Below, in pieces: positions 45,945 through 58,830 of a DNA stretch of 64,000 nucleotides. The stretch comes from Mixophyes australis (lineage: Eukaryota; Chordata; Amphibia; Anura; Limnodynastidae): NCBI GenBank assembly GCA_036250195.1, contig JAVHZZ010000002.1, positions 367,228,624 through 367,292,623 of the forward strand, in the 5' to 3' direction. Each line of letters starts with the position of its first letter. Positions within the stretch are counted from its first letter, which is position 1. A model generated the notes under the pieces. The model was given only the letters and a program-made list of their open reading frames with translations. It was not told the origin of the DNA and ran no database searches. The position numbers and the translations under genes are program-made.

Positions 45945-46140
45945 GCCTGGACTTAGACTGCACTTTCTGCCTGTCTGACTTTGTGCCTGGACCTGACTCT
46001 GATACTTGTCTGCTGCTTGCCTCTGACCTTATGCCTGGACCTGACTCTGATACTTGTCTGCTGCTTGCCTCTGACCTTGTGCCTACACCTGACTACAATA
46101 TTGCCTGCTGCCTGTCTCTGATTTTGTGCCTGGACCTAAT
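45945..46140. repeat. 48-bp tandem repeat, about 3-4 units
   Basis: Units of cctgactctgatacttgtct plus gctgcttgcctctgaccttg, period 48 bp. As 48 is divisible by three it leaves an open frame by chance; I do not call a gene. Confidence 0.85.
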
Positions 46141-46149
46141 TAGCTAAGA

Positions 46150-47162
46150 TACTTGTCTGCCACCTGCCTAGTCTGAAATGCTTGGATCTACCAATGGTAT
46201 CTGATTGCCATTGCGCACATTCTGGTTCCCTGTGTCTGCAATTGAATCCGTGAGTTGTTATTCATTCTCATATATATATACATATAAAAAATCACCAAAA
46301 TCCAATGAATAAGCAAACAGTTTTACTTATCTCTGGTGCCCATTCTTCCTCCCACCTTACAAGCTACATGATTGATGGGCAACCTGACGCATTTCAGCCG
46401 CCACATGTGCAGCCCTCTATCCTTCAAACGGGCCGCCCATTACCCTCAATCTCAGTAATAAGATGAAACAATCCATTTAATCAAAGAAAGAGACACTTAT
46501 CTGTAATAATTCACCACCAGGTGTTAACAAATGTTAAAAGCTGTAACAAACAAATCTGACAATAAAGCAGGAAGAAGCTGAGAGGTACAGGTGAAGGCTC
46601 AATGTGCCCCATACGCCCCATGGCTGCCTGATCTAAATGGCAGCAAGCACCATTGCATTCTAGGCTCATAAGCTCTTTCCCATCCAGATAACACAGCAAA
46701 ATAAAACTCCGTTTTATTGAGACCCACTTTCCTTTGTGTCTATGTCCTTATTTGTGCCTATGTTTTACTAACTCACACACCTTTGTTTTCCAATACAGCA
46801 ACTTCTTTCTCTTGATGGTAGGCACATCTGGGTATTTCCACTACAGGGGGAAAAGGGCAAACCTGAAGGTGCTTTTCTCTTGTGCAGCTTTGGTTTGCTG
46901 CAGCGGAGATGGTATTAACCACTACATCCAATGTGGTGACACACACTAGACACAGGAGATGCACCTATCTCCTAGCATGGCACTAATAAACCAGTTTATT
47001 AAAAGCTTCAAATTTCACCAACATGACACTTGAAAGCAAAGTCCCCTTTACTTACCCAAACGAATGAATACCTTAATGAAACTCAAACAAGCTGCTCTTA
47101 GGAAGAAATCGTAGTTAAAGGCAAAAGTCCAAAAAGGTGAGGTAGACATCAGACTACAGAAG
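46150..47162. other. Intergenic, no gene seen
   Basis: No supported feature. Confidence 0.5.
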
Positions 47163-47434
47163 CATACTTTACCTCCTCTCCGTAGTGTAGGTCTAAGGGG
47201 CAAGTCTGGGTGCGTGACAATGCAAATTGACAATATCATGCAGCAGGGACGCAATGACGCGATTCCCATCAACAGGCCCTGTCCGTTGCTGATTCACGTC
47301 CATGCCAGTGGTTTCAGGACCCGATGCCACAAATCATGCCTTCAAGGCCCCACCCAGGAGATGAAGCAGGATGCGGGAGGGTGACCCTGTCATTCAGGAG
47401 TCTCCCGGACGTTCTGGGAGAGTAGGAAATTATT
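47163..47434. mobile_element. CTCCCGG-type MITE, diverged
   Basis: Left catactttacctcctctccg, right ctcccggacgttctgggaga followed by gtaggaaattattc. A degraded member of the family. Confidence 0.6.
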
Positions 47435-47801
47435 CTACAGATGTAACTTTGCTGAACAGATGTTAAACAAGATGTGTAACTCTGATGCCCTCAGACTTAA
47501 TTTTACATTTTTAACACAGTCATTTCTCATCCTAAAATATCTTGTCACCTAAGGTGCTACCTATTTTTTTGTACCATACTTTTCAGATCACAGCATTACC
47601 ATCCCATTACCTCTAATCCTATTCTGCTACCTCCTGTGCAATTTTTTATTATTTTTTTACTGAACCTAATGTTATTATTTGGGTGATGGGTTCTAATTTG
47701 CTTCCTGTATTTGTTTCACTTGTGTCTCCAACAGTCTCTGAAAATAAGAAAATCATTCCGCTCTGAGGACAGTGGCAGGTGGGGAGTTTGACTGGGGCGG
47801 T

Positions 47802-47949
47802 ACACCTATCAAACCATAACTTGGGTGTCCTAAGGCGAGCTCAGGAAGGACAGAAACCTCCCGTGGGCATTTTGCCCTTCTGCTCCACGGGAGGTTTCTG
47901 TCCTCCCTGGACTCGCCTTAGGACACCTACGTTATGGTTTGACAGGTGT
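47802..47949. repeat. Long hairpin, about 65-bp arms
   Basis: acacctatcaaaccataac (47802-47820) faces gttatggtttgacaggtgt (47931-47949), and pairing continues through ggtgtcctaaggcgag/ctcgccttaggacacc and ggacagaaacctcccgtgg/ccacgggaggtttctgtcc to a loop of about 15 bases. It is either a young palindromic MITE or a locus that would make long double-stranded RNA if transcribed. Confidence 0.88.
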
Positions 47950-49559
47950 TTGAATAACTAGCAGGCAGGAGTGTAGGAACCGGGAGGAGGGGGGGGATGG
48001 GGCAGAGGGGACTGTTGCCACACCTTGATTTTTGTTGGATGGGCAAAGACTGTGTTTTGTCCCCCCATGAACTTCAACAAAAAAAGCCTTCAAGCTACTT
48101 TCTGAAGTCATGGTATCTGTTCTAAACTTGTGAAGCTTTTTAAAATTATATGTTGTCTTATTATAACTACCAAATATTTTTTAATATAGATTACCTTAGA
48201 ATAGATTTAATACAGATTGATTTGTTTATTTAAAAAAACCTCTAAGTGTTCTGTTCATAAACATTTAATAAATAACCTGTATTGATGATGAACAAATTTT
48301 TGGCCAACCCCTGAAACAACCGACGAAAGTTAACATAGGATTGGGAGTTTTTGTATATCCACAGTCACTGTTACAACTGTCGTAAAAAAGAGATACCAAA
48401 CACAAGAAAAAGGGGCTCCAAGCCCTATAGTAGTCCTTGGCCTTTTGCCCCCCCCCACCCCTTCTGCCTTGCCTCAATGTTTCATTAACTCAACCCACCC
48501 CCCCTCACACACACACTTGTTTCCTTTCCTTACAGCATGTTAAAATACACAGCTAAAATGAGGAAAATTGCAGTTTTGTATATTTGACAGTATCAGACAA
48601 CAGACAGCTTTTCGTTCTGTCAAAATAGAGGATTTTAACTTTCTTTTGCCAGATTTCCCTTACAAACAACAATGTAAAGGGAGAAATATGTTAGTGTTGA
48701 GCAACCTGCTACACTTCAAAGGCTGTGTGTGCAACACTATAACCTTCAAAGGGGCTGTACGTGTCCCTTACCTCAGTAATGGGTTAAGACAATAATCGGT
48801 TGTAATGTATCAGTAGGTAATTTAAGATAAAACTAGGGTTATATGCTACTACCAACAAATCTGACAATTCAATGCAACTTCTGGTTGACCTAATTTTCTA
48901 CCAATTTTGAAGGTAAAATGTAAGACTGGAACAGGCATGATTTAATTCTTCAGAGAAGTTTACATCCGACACCTGTTGTGCGTGGAGTTTTTAATCTGCT
49001 CCATGATAGAAAATGTCTATTCACATGTGTAAGCAGAACAAAAAAAAATACAATAACTTTGTAGCAGTAAAATGCTCTACCTAAAATTTCCTTCCCTTGG
49101 TTTAATTCAGTAGGCAGAAATCACACAGCTCTTTCCCTGTTAAGAAATAGGATCTCAGTGCTTATCTGATCTGTTATCTGCATTCTTTCCCTGTCAGTTA
49201 ACAATGCCTGGGGCTCTAATGTGTGCAGCTATGTGGCAGCACTGCCACATATCCAATCTCTTGCTGGCATTCTCCATATACTCAGCTAGAATCTCATTCA
49301 TTCAGCTGGTTGCTACAAGTAGCAACTACTTCACGCTTCAGTTCACAGCATCAGCTGCAATCACTGTTGCACTCATGTAGCCAATCTTCCCACAACCTCT
49401 GATTGGTTTTGCTGGTTTTATAAGCTGCTTCCTGTTGCCAGTACAATGTTGGTGATAGTTCCTGCTTGACCATGTATCCTGACCAGTTCTGCTTTAAAGT
49501 TGTGACCTGGTTTGTTCTAAGGATTATTTGTCTTCTTCTGCAATCTGACCTCGGCTTGT
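47950..49559. other. Intergenic, no gene seen
   Basis: No supported feature. Confidence 0.5.
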
Positions 49560-50000
49560 TAAATGGATTTCCTCTCATATCTCTATTTGTCCTGACCTCT
49601 GCTTTGTTATAAGGAACTGTTGATTTATCCTGCTACTGACTTTGGCCTGTCTGTTACTCTGCATTAACCTGCATTAACTCCACAGGGCAAGTGCCAGATT
49701 ACTCTGCATTAACCCCTGCTTGTCAGGCTGATTTCTGTTATTAACATCTTGGTTGCTCACTACCTGCTAACATGTGATGTTCACTCCACCGGGCAAGTAC
49801 CATATTATTCCACATTAACCCCTGCCTGTCTATCTCTGAGTTCTGCCAAAATCATCCTCGTTGTTTACTACCTCCTACCATGTTCTGTCCACTCTACCGG
49901 GCAAGTACTAGATCAACTGCTATTACCCGAGCTTAACTCCTGGGGGAAGCCGAGTACTGTGGGACATAACTAGATCCTCGGAAAGGGGGCTGCTAAAGGT
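49560..50000. repeat. Degenerate tandem repeat of about 107 bp
   Basis: Three occurrences of ccaccgggcaagtac-type text at about 49680, 49787 and 49896, each with ctgcattaacccctgc and tgtc-rich text between. The block ends in gggacataactagatcctcg gaaagggggctg, which recurs in part near 53110, so it belongs to a dispersed repeat I cannot name. Confidence 0.6.
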
Positions 50001-53000
50001 TTACATCTCGTGAAGCTATTCTATCAGTTGAGGATCTTATGCAACTCTGCCCTTAACATTCCTGTAAATGAAAGAGGGAGACACCGTGGTGCAGACTGCA
50101 CGTCCTTTGTCCTATGATCTCAAATGTGCTGGTGCTGCATGGCATCCCTGCATTGTGCAAAGAGGTCATGTGATGCAGAAGACAGCTGCTCTGGGCAAAG
50201 AATAAGAAAAAGTTCTGTCTAATACTCTGCTTTATGTATGACCCTCCAGGCTGTGTCTGCTTCTCCAGCTTTTATTACATAAGACCTGGGACTGATGGGG
50301 ATAAAGTAGAGAAAATGACCAACAAGACATAAAGCAGGGAGGAGCTGGGGATCACAGATGAACACTTCTTGGGTAGTATTCAGTCCATCCAGATCTACAG
50401 ATCACTTCAGAGAGCAGACCTTCCGTTCGCCTGTTTTGTGTAGCTGCTACTAAACTTTCAGATTTGTTTATATATTTGCAGGAGATATACAGGCTTTATA
50501 CTGTTCCCTAAGAGTGTTAAAATTAGTAATGTTGTTGGGAAAGGAAAAATTACTTTCATTGAGTTCAGGGACAATATGTGGAAATAGAAAGAGAAAAAAA
50601 TCTTCCAAATGTCTCAGGTGATAGATGATAGATAAATACAATATCATTCGCTACACTCTCGCTGAGACAAAGGCTCAGACAATGTCACAGAGCTGTCTGA
50701 TCAAATCTATCTCAATGGAAATTTAGCAGCAATGATTTCTTCAATAGCCAATTTCCATGTGACACGTCTGTAAGTTAGATTACTTGCAGCTGCAGAAAAA
50801 TGCAACTGTATGGAGAAATGAATATATTTTTGTACGTAAATATGTATCCACATAATACACGTATATAATATAACGTAATAGTAACTGCCGGCAGCTGTAC
50901 TCTATATGGTATCCCTGAATACGGCTAACCATGACCCCTTGTCTCCTCTATTTCATAAGTGGTCCAACCCTTAAGAGACAAAATGTAATGCTGTATTACC
51001 ACCCAAGTTGTACAACATTTAAGTTTTCCACATTAAAATGGATGTTATTGCAGCTTCTGATTGTTCCTCCTGCTCTTTGCAGACACAGTCTCTGGGTCCT
51101 AGAGAGGGGTAGGACCAGACCAGGTCATAGGTAGATAAGCAGCTTCTAAAGATCAGTACACTGAAAAATAGTCTTCTTTATGTATATGTTTTATAAGGCT
51201 ATGTGTAAAACAAGGGGATCAGGGATGGACTGAGTACTTATTTAGGGGATCAGGGATAGACTGACACAGGTAGCACTCAATTTTCTAGTACAGTTAAGAA
51301 AATGAAATCAAACATTAGATCGTTTTCTTTTGAAAAACGGGAATCTGTGAGCTTTCAGTCTAAATGTAGGCAAACAATTTGCAGTGAAATCATATCAATT
51401 TACTCCATATTCCGTCTGAATATAACAAAGTACCAAATGTTTCATGAGCTTAGTCTGTCCCCTGTATCAGTAGAAAAAGAAGAAGCCTGCAGATTTAGTA
51501 GTTCTTGTTGGTTATTTCGGACCACATTAGCACAGTATTGCATCTAAAACAATCAAATATGTGTAAAGTTTTTGGACAGTTGCATGAAATTGGGTGGCTG
51601 AATTCTGCACATGTACATTTCTCTAATCACCCAAATCCATGGCGACTCCTGTGATCTGATCATTCTCCTTCTAACATGATAATTTAGTAACCGGATCGCT
51701 ACCTTTGTGGCTAGCTTTAGCCTGGCCCAGGCTACCTAAGCTATGTAGAAAAACACTTTCCGGTTATTCATGGTGACAGCTACAGTACGTATTTCTGCAG
51801 CTCAGTAGAAAGTGACAAGCCATTGAGGCTTAAGAGAGTTAGGTATTATGAAACAGCACGACTCCATAAATAATAAATTTCATTACTGTTCCATTCTCAA
51901 AGCACAAATGTGAACAACAGTCATTACTGGTACTATTTTTATCATATGTTTTTTTTGAAGGACAGTTGACTATTTGTATGTCCAGCAGCTGTAAGCACTG
52001 CCTAATGCCGAATATTGTGCAATATTGCTTGCTGCATATGGAGAGGCACTTGACAGAAAAGAAGGCTTTGAGATTTTTGATAGAATATTAACATTAAAGC
52101 TTTTAACTCTTAGGAACATTTCATTTGGAAATTAAAATACAGTAACTGTATAGGTCCTAAGATGACCAGTATATAGTTAACATGCTTGAATTTTTAATAT
52201 TTGCAGCACTGAGAAGAGCTATGTAACAATAAGCAGATGACAGGCAATAAGATATAGAGATAACTTGATACAATTCTTATTACTATATATGTAAAGTATG
52301 ATGGGATAAAGCTCAAGATGGATTACAAAGCCATTTCAAATTGTATTTAAACAGTAGAAGACAGTTTTGAACATTCCTCTTAATTCTTAAAATTAATAAG
52401 GCTAGAGGAGTCACAGTTGAAAGCCATAATATATATTTTAACAGCCTGTCAAAACTGTATCACTGTCCACAGCGTACCCTTTTAAATGGCACATGATCTG
52501 AACCACAAAGCACTGTCAATACAGACAACTACAGCGTGTGAGGATTTGCTGCAATACCAACTACAGCCAACCGATGCCACTGCACCATCAACATTGACAA
52601 CTACACATTCTTTTTCTCTTACTGCAATTAGCACTTTGGTAAAGGTCAAGTCAATTAGGACTAAGAGACCACACCTATATGCTGTCTTTATAAGGCCCTC
52701 ACTCCTACCAATCTTTGCATGAGCAAAGCTGGAATTTTCTTTCTCTAGTTGTGCTTCAAGAGTCCCGGTTTGTTTGCCTGTTTATCGATCTTGGCTTTGT
52801 AACACACAATTCCACATAAAGTTCAGCTTTGTCCCTCATGCACGTACTCTCAGGACGAAACAACTTGTCTGGTCATGTTGTGTCTCTGATACCTACCCTA
52901 GCTAAGCGGTTCTTTTCTGAAAGGAACCAGCGCTGAGACATATCTAAGCTAATGATGTGTCCAAATTTCAATGCATTGTATACTCTGAAGAACATGATCA

Positions 53001-55556
53001 AATATTGTAGTCTAGTGTCAAGTTTTGGCCAAGTTCAATCCATGTTTCTGCCCGCCCTAACCTGGACTTGTGTTTCAGGCTTTGCTATTTATTTGCCTTT
53101 CAGACTCTGGGACATATTGGATCCCTTGGAAAGGGGGCTGATATAGGCGAAGACCTTGTGAAGAGGTTCTATTGGTTTTATTTTCTTATCTGATATTGTC
53201 ACAACAACTCCTATGACCTCGGCTTAGGTCCCCCAGTATTCTGCAGTCTCCTCTCCTAATGACCTCAAGTTCCTCGATCAACAAAATTGTGCTACTGCCT
53301 GCTAACCCTGCCAGGGAGCCTCCTCCTCATTATAAGGCTTTGCGCTTTTTTACATACATGGAAGGATCATGCCAATTTGCCAACACTATCAGCATGAAAC
53401 TGTCTGCTGCTCTCCAGTTGTTAAACTATACAAATTGACCATCCTGTTTCATCAGTTTTATATTATATCTTGCGCTGACTGACAGATGATGATCTGTTAC
53501 ACAACTGATGATACTGTTAATTATGTTAAGTGCAAAAAATAAATTAAAAGATAACATGACAATGCTGCAAAAAGGCCATTTATATATACACAGTATCCGG
53601 GCTTCGGGTTGTTGGGATAACTTTCACAGAGAAATGGCAGCACAATATTTTCTGAATAAACTGCTATGACGTCCAACACAGTTTTCTGTGTTGCATGTAT
53701 TTTACATTACTGTTGCTTTGCTACTACTACGCAACTTATGAAAGCTTTCAAATGTTATACCTCACAAGCACACTGCCATTGCCATCCCTACACCGCCAAC
53801 ATTAGTGATTCAGAATTTAAATTATATTGAATGAGAGTGTCAGGAGATGAGCTAGAAGAAAAATATCCACTCTTTTGACTGTAATGTTCATAGCAATTCT
53901 CTGGCAATTTTCCTACATTTGATAAGAGCACAGTTGCTGAAATAGCCATTGAAAAGCACATATTGACAATAATAAATGTAACGGGCAAACAGAATTACTT
54001 TTTTTTTTTGCCGTTGGCTGAAAAGTCTCCAGGTCTTACTCTGTGTTATATACCTTGGTAAAATTTGCTGTCAGATAATTTTCTTGACTGACCTCAGGTC
54101 ACTAAGCTGTCGAATAGAAGAGGTAACACAAATAAGAGATAAATCCCCTAGAGAGGAACAAGTCTGACACAGGTCTTAAGTACAGTTATATGTGTAATAG
54201 CCCTCTAAAAGCACATGTTATATTAGGGAAATTAATGAACATAAAATCTGTCAATTTACAATCACTGAGTGGCTGCCATTATAGACACTTGTGACTAAGA
54301 CAGACAGACATCTCTTCTGCTTTAGAAATCATTCTATCCAGGTTTCTTGGTTTCAAAACCTTGAGCAACTGCACAGTACTAGTTCTGTTGGTCTAAATGA
54401 TTGGTGCAATTCTAAGGGTCTCTGTCTGCAATTATCATTCTGCATGCTATACAAACATTAAGATTTTTGTTTTTATTATTTATTGTTAGATGATTATTTT
54501 ATACTCATGTTCAGCAGTCAGGTCAATGTGTATGAGCATAGTGTCATATGTCTGGATCTTGCACGAGAACAGTGGTATTGTGCACTGTTTATCATTATTA
54601 ATAGTAAAAGGACTACAGGTTGTAACTGTGTGAAAAGTGCCCACGGTGGCCTAAACTGCATTTACATGCAGTCTTTGTGCTTGGCTAGCTTGTAGGTATG
54701 GCACTCAGTACCAGAGGAACCCCCCGAACACATGGGTGTTTAACACAATCTTATATGTGGGGGAGACACCAGAGTGGTAGTGTGGTGCAGTGTAAATGAA
54801 GTTGGGCCACAGACCATCTCAGTTCAAGACAGGAAAGATAAAGTTTATTTAACGCCTCTTCCTCCAGCAGAGAAAAGCATAACGTTACACATTTTAAACA
54901 CCAGTCTCGTCCTGCACATTTCCAAGGAGACTGCTCCAAGGGAATACCTGATAGAAGGAGCTCTTAGACTTTCACAATGCTTTTCACCCTGTGGTGCCAA
55001 ATGCTGTCTGTCTGCTGTGGTGGATCTAACTTCTGCGGTAGCCCAGAAGGTGGGGATCTCCGTTTTATACTTGATGTGGTACTTCAGTACTTGAGGCTCT
55101 CCCCCTCTCTTTCTGTAAACTGGCCCTCGGGGTGCCACCATGCACCTGCTATCAATATGTTGGTGGCATAAAGGTGGGGTCCAATGTAGCAGATTACTGA
55201 TTACTGGCATGATTAGCCTGCATAGTGATCTGGGAACAGTCATCTGTATAGGTCCAAGGAGAAGCTAACATGAGGTTTAACAGACGGCTAAGTACATGCA
55301 TCTGGGGTTGCGTGCACTGACAGATGACTTTAGTGAACCTGCACAAATTGTGCTACTTACTGTATGAGGACCTAATGATATTACCGTCTTCTAAGTCATA
55401 ATTTCCTTTTCCAAATTCATATAAACAAGCAGCCATGTTAATTTCTAGCATTCTTAGCAGTAAAATTGCAACAAATGTTTTGGCCAAACTTTTATTCTTT
55501 CTGCTCAGCCAATAACGTAATTGTTTAAAGTATGTTCCTTTATTTGTTTTGTCTCT
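50001..55556. other. Intergenic; repeat fragment near 53050-53165
   Basis: No gene recognised. 53100-53165 (ctgggacatattggatccct and ggaaagggggctg) matches the end of the 49560-50000 repeat. An open frame of 132 codons on the minus strand at 54845-55243 shows no known motif. Confidence 0.5.
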
Positions 55557-55713
55557 AGGGGGCAGATTCAATTTTACTACTGTAAAAAAGAACACTGACT
55601 TTTGCTCGCACCTGGAGGTGCAAGTAAAAACCAGCGTTATTTCTGTAAAAAAATATCCGCGTGAGGTGTCTCACAGCTGTTCCAGAGATATTTTGTGAAT
55701 TGAATCTGCCCCT
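55557..55713. mobile_element. GGGGCAGATTCAATT-type MITE (157 bp)
   Basis: Left gggggcagattcaatttt and right gaattgaatctgcccct are inverted repeats. TA lies on both sides. Non-coding. Confidence 0.78.
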
Positions 55714-55886
55714 AAAAGTGAGTTTTACATTTTATAATCTCACTGACAACTTTTTAGGAGAGAAATGAGTGAGTCAGGATTTCCAAAACCTGGAATTAAA
55801 GCTATGAAAAATAGAGTAACAAGGGGCCTATAGGCCTGATGTAAGTTTGGGGCTACCTCTGCACAATATAAACCCTGCAAGGGAAC
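55714..55886. other. Short spacer
   Basis: Nothing seen. Confidence 0.5.
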
Positions 55887-56898
55887 TACACTGATTAGTC
55901 ACAACATTAGCAGCTGTCAAGAGGTGAGCTATTTTAGGCAGCAAGTGAACAGTCAGTTCTTGAAGTTGATATGTTGGAAGCAGGAAAAATGAACAAGCGT
56001 AAGGATCTCAGCGACTTTGATAAAGGCCAAATTATGATGGGTCAGAGCATCTCTAAAATGGTATGCAGTGGTTAGTGTCTACCAAAAGTGGTCCAACGAA
56101 GGACAACTGGTGAACCGTGATCGTGTCATGGCTTATTGATGTGCGTAGGGAGCAAAGGCTAACCCGTCTGGTCCAATCCCATAGAAGAGCTACTGTAACA
56201 CACATTGCTGACTGGCTATGATAGAAAGGTGTGAGAACACACAGTACATTGCATTTGGGGCTGTCCACTACTGAAAGCACCTCCAATGGGCACGTGAGTG
56301 CCAGAACTGGACCATGAAGTAATGGAGAAGGTGGCCTTGTCTCATCAATCACATTTTCTTTTACATCATGTGGACTGCCAGGTGCATGTGTGTCATTTAC
56401 CTGGGGAAGAGATAACACCAGGATGCACTATAGAAAGATGGTAAATTGGTGGAGGCAGTGTGATGATCTGTGCAATGTTCTGCTGGGAAGCCTTGGGTCC
56501 TGAAATTCATGGTGATGTTACTTTGACTTTTGCAGACCAAGTACATCCCCTCACATCAATGATATTCCCTGGTTGCAGTGGCCTCTTTCAGCAGAATAGT
56601 GCGCCGCAGCACACTGCAAAAATTATTCAGGAATTGTTTGAGGAACATGATAAAGAGTTAAAGGTGTTGATTTGGCCTCCAAATTCCCCAGAGCTCAATC
56701 GTTTCAGCATGTGTGGGATGTGGTGAATACATAACATCGCACTTTACAGGACTTAAAGGATCTGCTGCTAACGTCTTGGTGCCAGACACCACAGGACACT
56801 GTCAGAGGTCTTGTGGAGACCATGCCGTGATGGGTCAGAGCTGTTTTGGCCCACACAATATTATGCAGGTAGTTTTAATGTTGTTGCTGATCAGTGTA
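55887..56898 (+). mobile_element. Tc1/mariner element relic (1012 bp)
   Basis: Left end tacactgattagtcacaaca, right end gttgctgatcagtgta: inverted repeats with TA at the tips. Longer than the 14.2 kb copy, with the catalytic part retained. Confidence 0.88.
55989..56729 (+). pseudogene. Tc1-like transposase pseudogene
   Basis: Starts [15 protein letters not shown], then a deletion and several frameshifts. From 56460 an 88-codon open stretch reads FADQVHP, FQQNSAPQHTA and WPPNSPELN. Intact family members have D in QQD-NAP and PIE after SPDLN; here the aspartate is N and the PIE segment is RF, so two catalytic acids are gone. Dead. Confidence 0.87.
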
Positions 56899-57617
56899 TA
56901 AGGCTGGGATTTAGTGAGTTTAGCGAAGTGTCTGGAACACTGCAATAAAATCACTGACTACCAAATTTGTGACATAATGTGTGTCAAGTCCCAAATATGA
57001 GTATTTGCATATTATACAAATATGAGTATATTATACTCATCCAATAATATCTATTTAGTTTTGAGATTGCAAATCTTCTTGTATTGGTGATAAAACCAGG
57101 TCATTAGTTCTCATAAAATAATGGAAAAAAAACAACCCAAAACAATGTCTTCTCCTTACAACAAGTAGGTCAGAATCTAGCTTTTGAGTTTTCAGAGACT
57201 ATATGGTTTGATATAATTTTGTCTGAGCATCTTGCTGTAAATGTTTTTCCCTGAAGAATGAAACTGACAAAGAAAACACAGCTAAATGTTTAAAGCCAAT
57301 TTTGTACTGGTTGTGTGCCACATAAATTAAACACACACCCTTTCCCCTGGCTAGACTTGTTTTGCTGCATGCCTGCAACTCTTGTTGAGAAACAAAACTA
57401 TTTATGTTTTTTAAAATAGTTTTCAGTGTCCCATAGTTAAATAATTATCAATTTAGATGCAGTTTAAAATTGTACAGTACTAGTTTTACATCTTATTTGT
57501 ACAGCGAGTGGTGTATGGTAAGTCGATTGGGAAAGTGGTCTGGATGGATCATGGATATCACTAACGATAGCCTCTTTTTGAAATTTTGTTCTTAAGAGCT
57601 CATAATACCACAACTAT
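56899..57617. other. Intergenic, no gene seen
   Basis: No supported feature. Confidence 0.5.
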
Positions 57618-58428
57618 GGGGGAAGTCAATTCTGCCGCGAGTACTGCGGCGCTAAATCTATTACTGTTAATATAGTACTTCTAACTAGAGATGCTCAGGC
57701 TCGGTCCCCCGAGAACCGAACATACCCGAACTTAGCAGATCCGAGTACCGAGCCACTAACGTGCTTTTTCAGATTTGAAAACGAGGCAAATCGCCATCGT
57801 TACACCGTCAGATCTTGGATCTCGCAATTTTTGGATTCCTTTTTAAGATCCAACAGAACGGTTCGGGCCCAAGGACAATTCCATCTTGCACCATTTTTCT
57901 TTTCTGCCACTGTGTGCCAATGTGTCCTAGATGTGCTAGGAACTGCCGTGTGTTTGTGTCATTGTCTGTCGCTTACCATCCAGCCAGGTCGCTGCAGTAT
58001 TTGTCCGAAAGTGTATGAAAATAATATTGTGACCTGTGAGGTGGTCAAAATTTACTGCAAATGACTTGAAATTAGTGTTATTGAGGCTAATAATAATGTA
58101 GGAACAAAAAAAAAAAGAGCAAAATTATGTGATTTTAGCATATTTTAGGATTTTTTCTAAAAAATCCAAAACCAAAACACACGAGGGCGGTTTTGCCAAA
58201 ACCAAAACACTAAGCTAATCCAGATCCAAAACCAAAACCAGTTCACCGGGGTCAGTGAGCATCTCTACTTCGAACCCTGATTTCTGCTTGTGGCTCCCTC
58301 ACCTGTGAGCAAAAACCAGCGTTAAAGATTACCGTATAATGGTAATAATGCGCACTATTATGGTAATATCGGTAGTAGTGTGCAGACCTCGTTACTTTGA
58401 TCAGTAACGGACCAATTGAAATCCCCCC
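57618..58428. mobile_element. GGGGG-AATT-type MITE, split by a hAT MITE
   Basis: Left end gggggaagtcaatt (57618-57631) and right end ccaattgaaatcccccc (58412-58428) are inverted repeats. The inside is interrupted at 57685/57686 by the 582-bp hAT MITE. Related to 55557-55713 and to the fragment near 20420. Confidence 0.7.
57686..58267 (+). mobile_element. hAT MITE (582 bp)
   Basis: Ends TAGAGATGCTCAGG and tcagtgagcatctcta. Flanks cttctaac (57678-57685) and cttcgaac (58268-58275) match at 7 of 8 bases. It carries ggcccaaggacaattccatc, which also stands in the 3' region of copies 1 and 2 (near 670 and 8241), and a diverged version of their right subterminal block. It is therefore a deletion derivative of a related hAT element with no coding capacity. 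Confidence 0.9.
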
Positions 58429-58477
58429 TTTGAGTGATATGTGTAACAGAAAGAAAAGAGCTAACATTATTTTTTTT

Positions 58478-58485
58478 AATAAAAC
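58478..58485. repeat. 8-bp target site duplication of hAT copy 6
   Basis: aataaaac, repeated exactly at 61184-61191. Confidence 0.95.
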
Positions 58486-58650
58486 TAGAGATGGGCGGGT
58501 CCGGTTCTCCGAGAACCGAACCCACCCGAACTTTGGGTATCCGAGTACCGAGCTGAGCAGCTCGGTACTCTCCCGCCCATTCCGAATCCAAATCGAGGCC
58601 GAACGTCATTGTGACGTCGTCGGATCTCGGGACTCGGTTCTCGCGATACT

Positions 58651-58700
58651 TCAACTTTATAAATACACGCCTCCACAGCAATCCATCGCCATTTGACAGA
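58651..58700 (+). promoter_or_regulatory. hAT core promoter (copy 6)
   Basis: TATAAATA at 58658-58665 followed by atcgccatttgac about 20 bp on, matching the position and order of TATA plus GCCATCTT in copies 2 and 3. Confidence 0.6.
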
Positions 58701-58830
58701 GGGAGAGAGCAGGGTGTAGTCATAGGCTAATTAGAGCAGGGACAGAGAATACAATATTGTTCTTGCAATTGCTCTAACCAAAATCGCTAGTGCAGAGAGG
58801 AGGATAGAGGTTTATTATTTTTTCTTCATA

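Noticed and set aside
45929..46147. Repetitive frame with PGPDSDTCLLLA units
   Set aside because: The 48-bp tandem repeat is a multiple of three and keeps any frame open; no start context or neighbours suggest a gene.
54845..55243. 132-codon open frame, minus strand
   Set aside because: No known motif; overlapping frames on both strands are equally open, which argues for chance.
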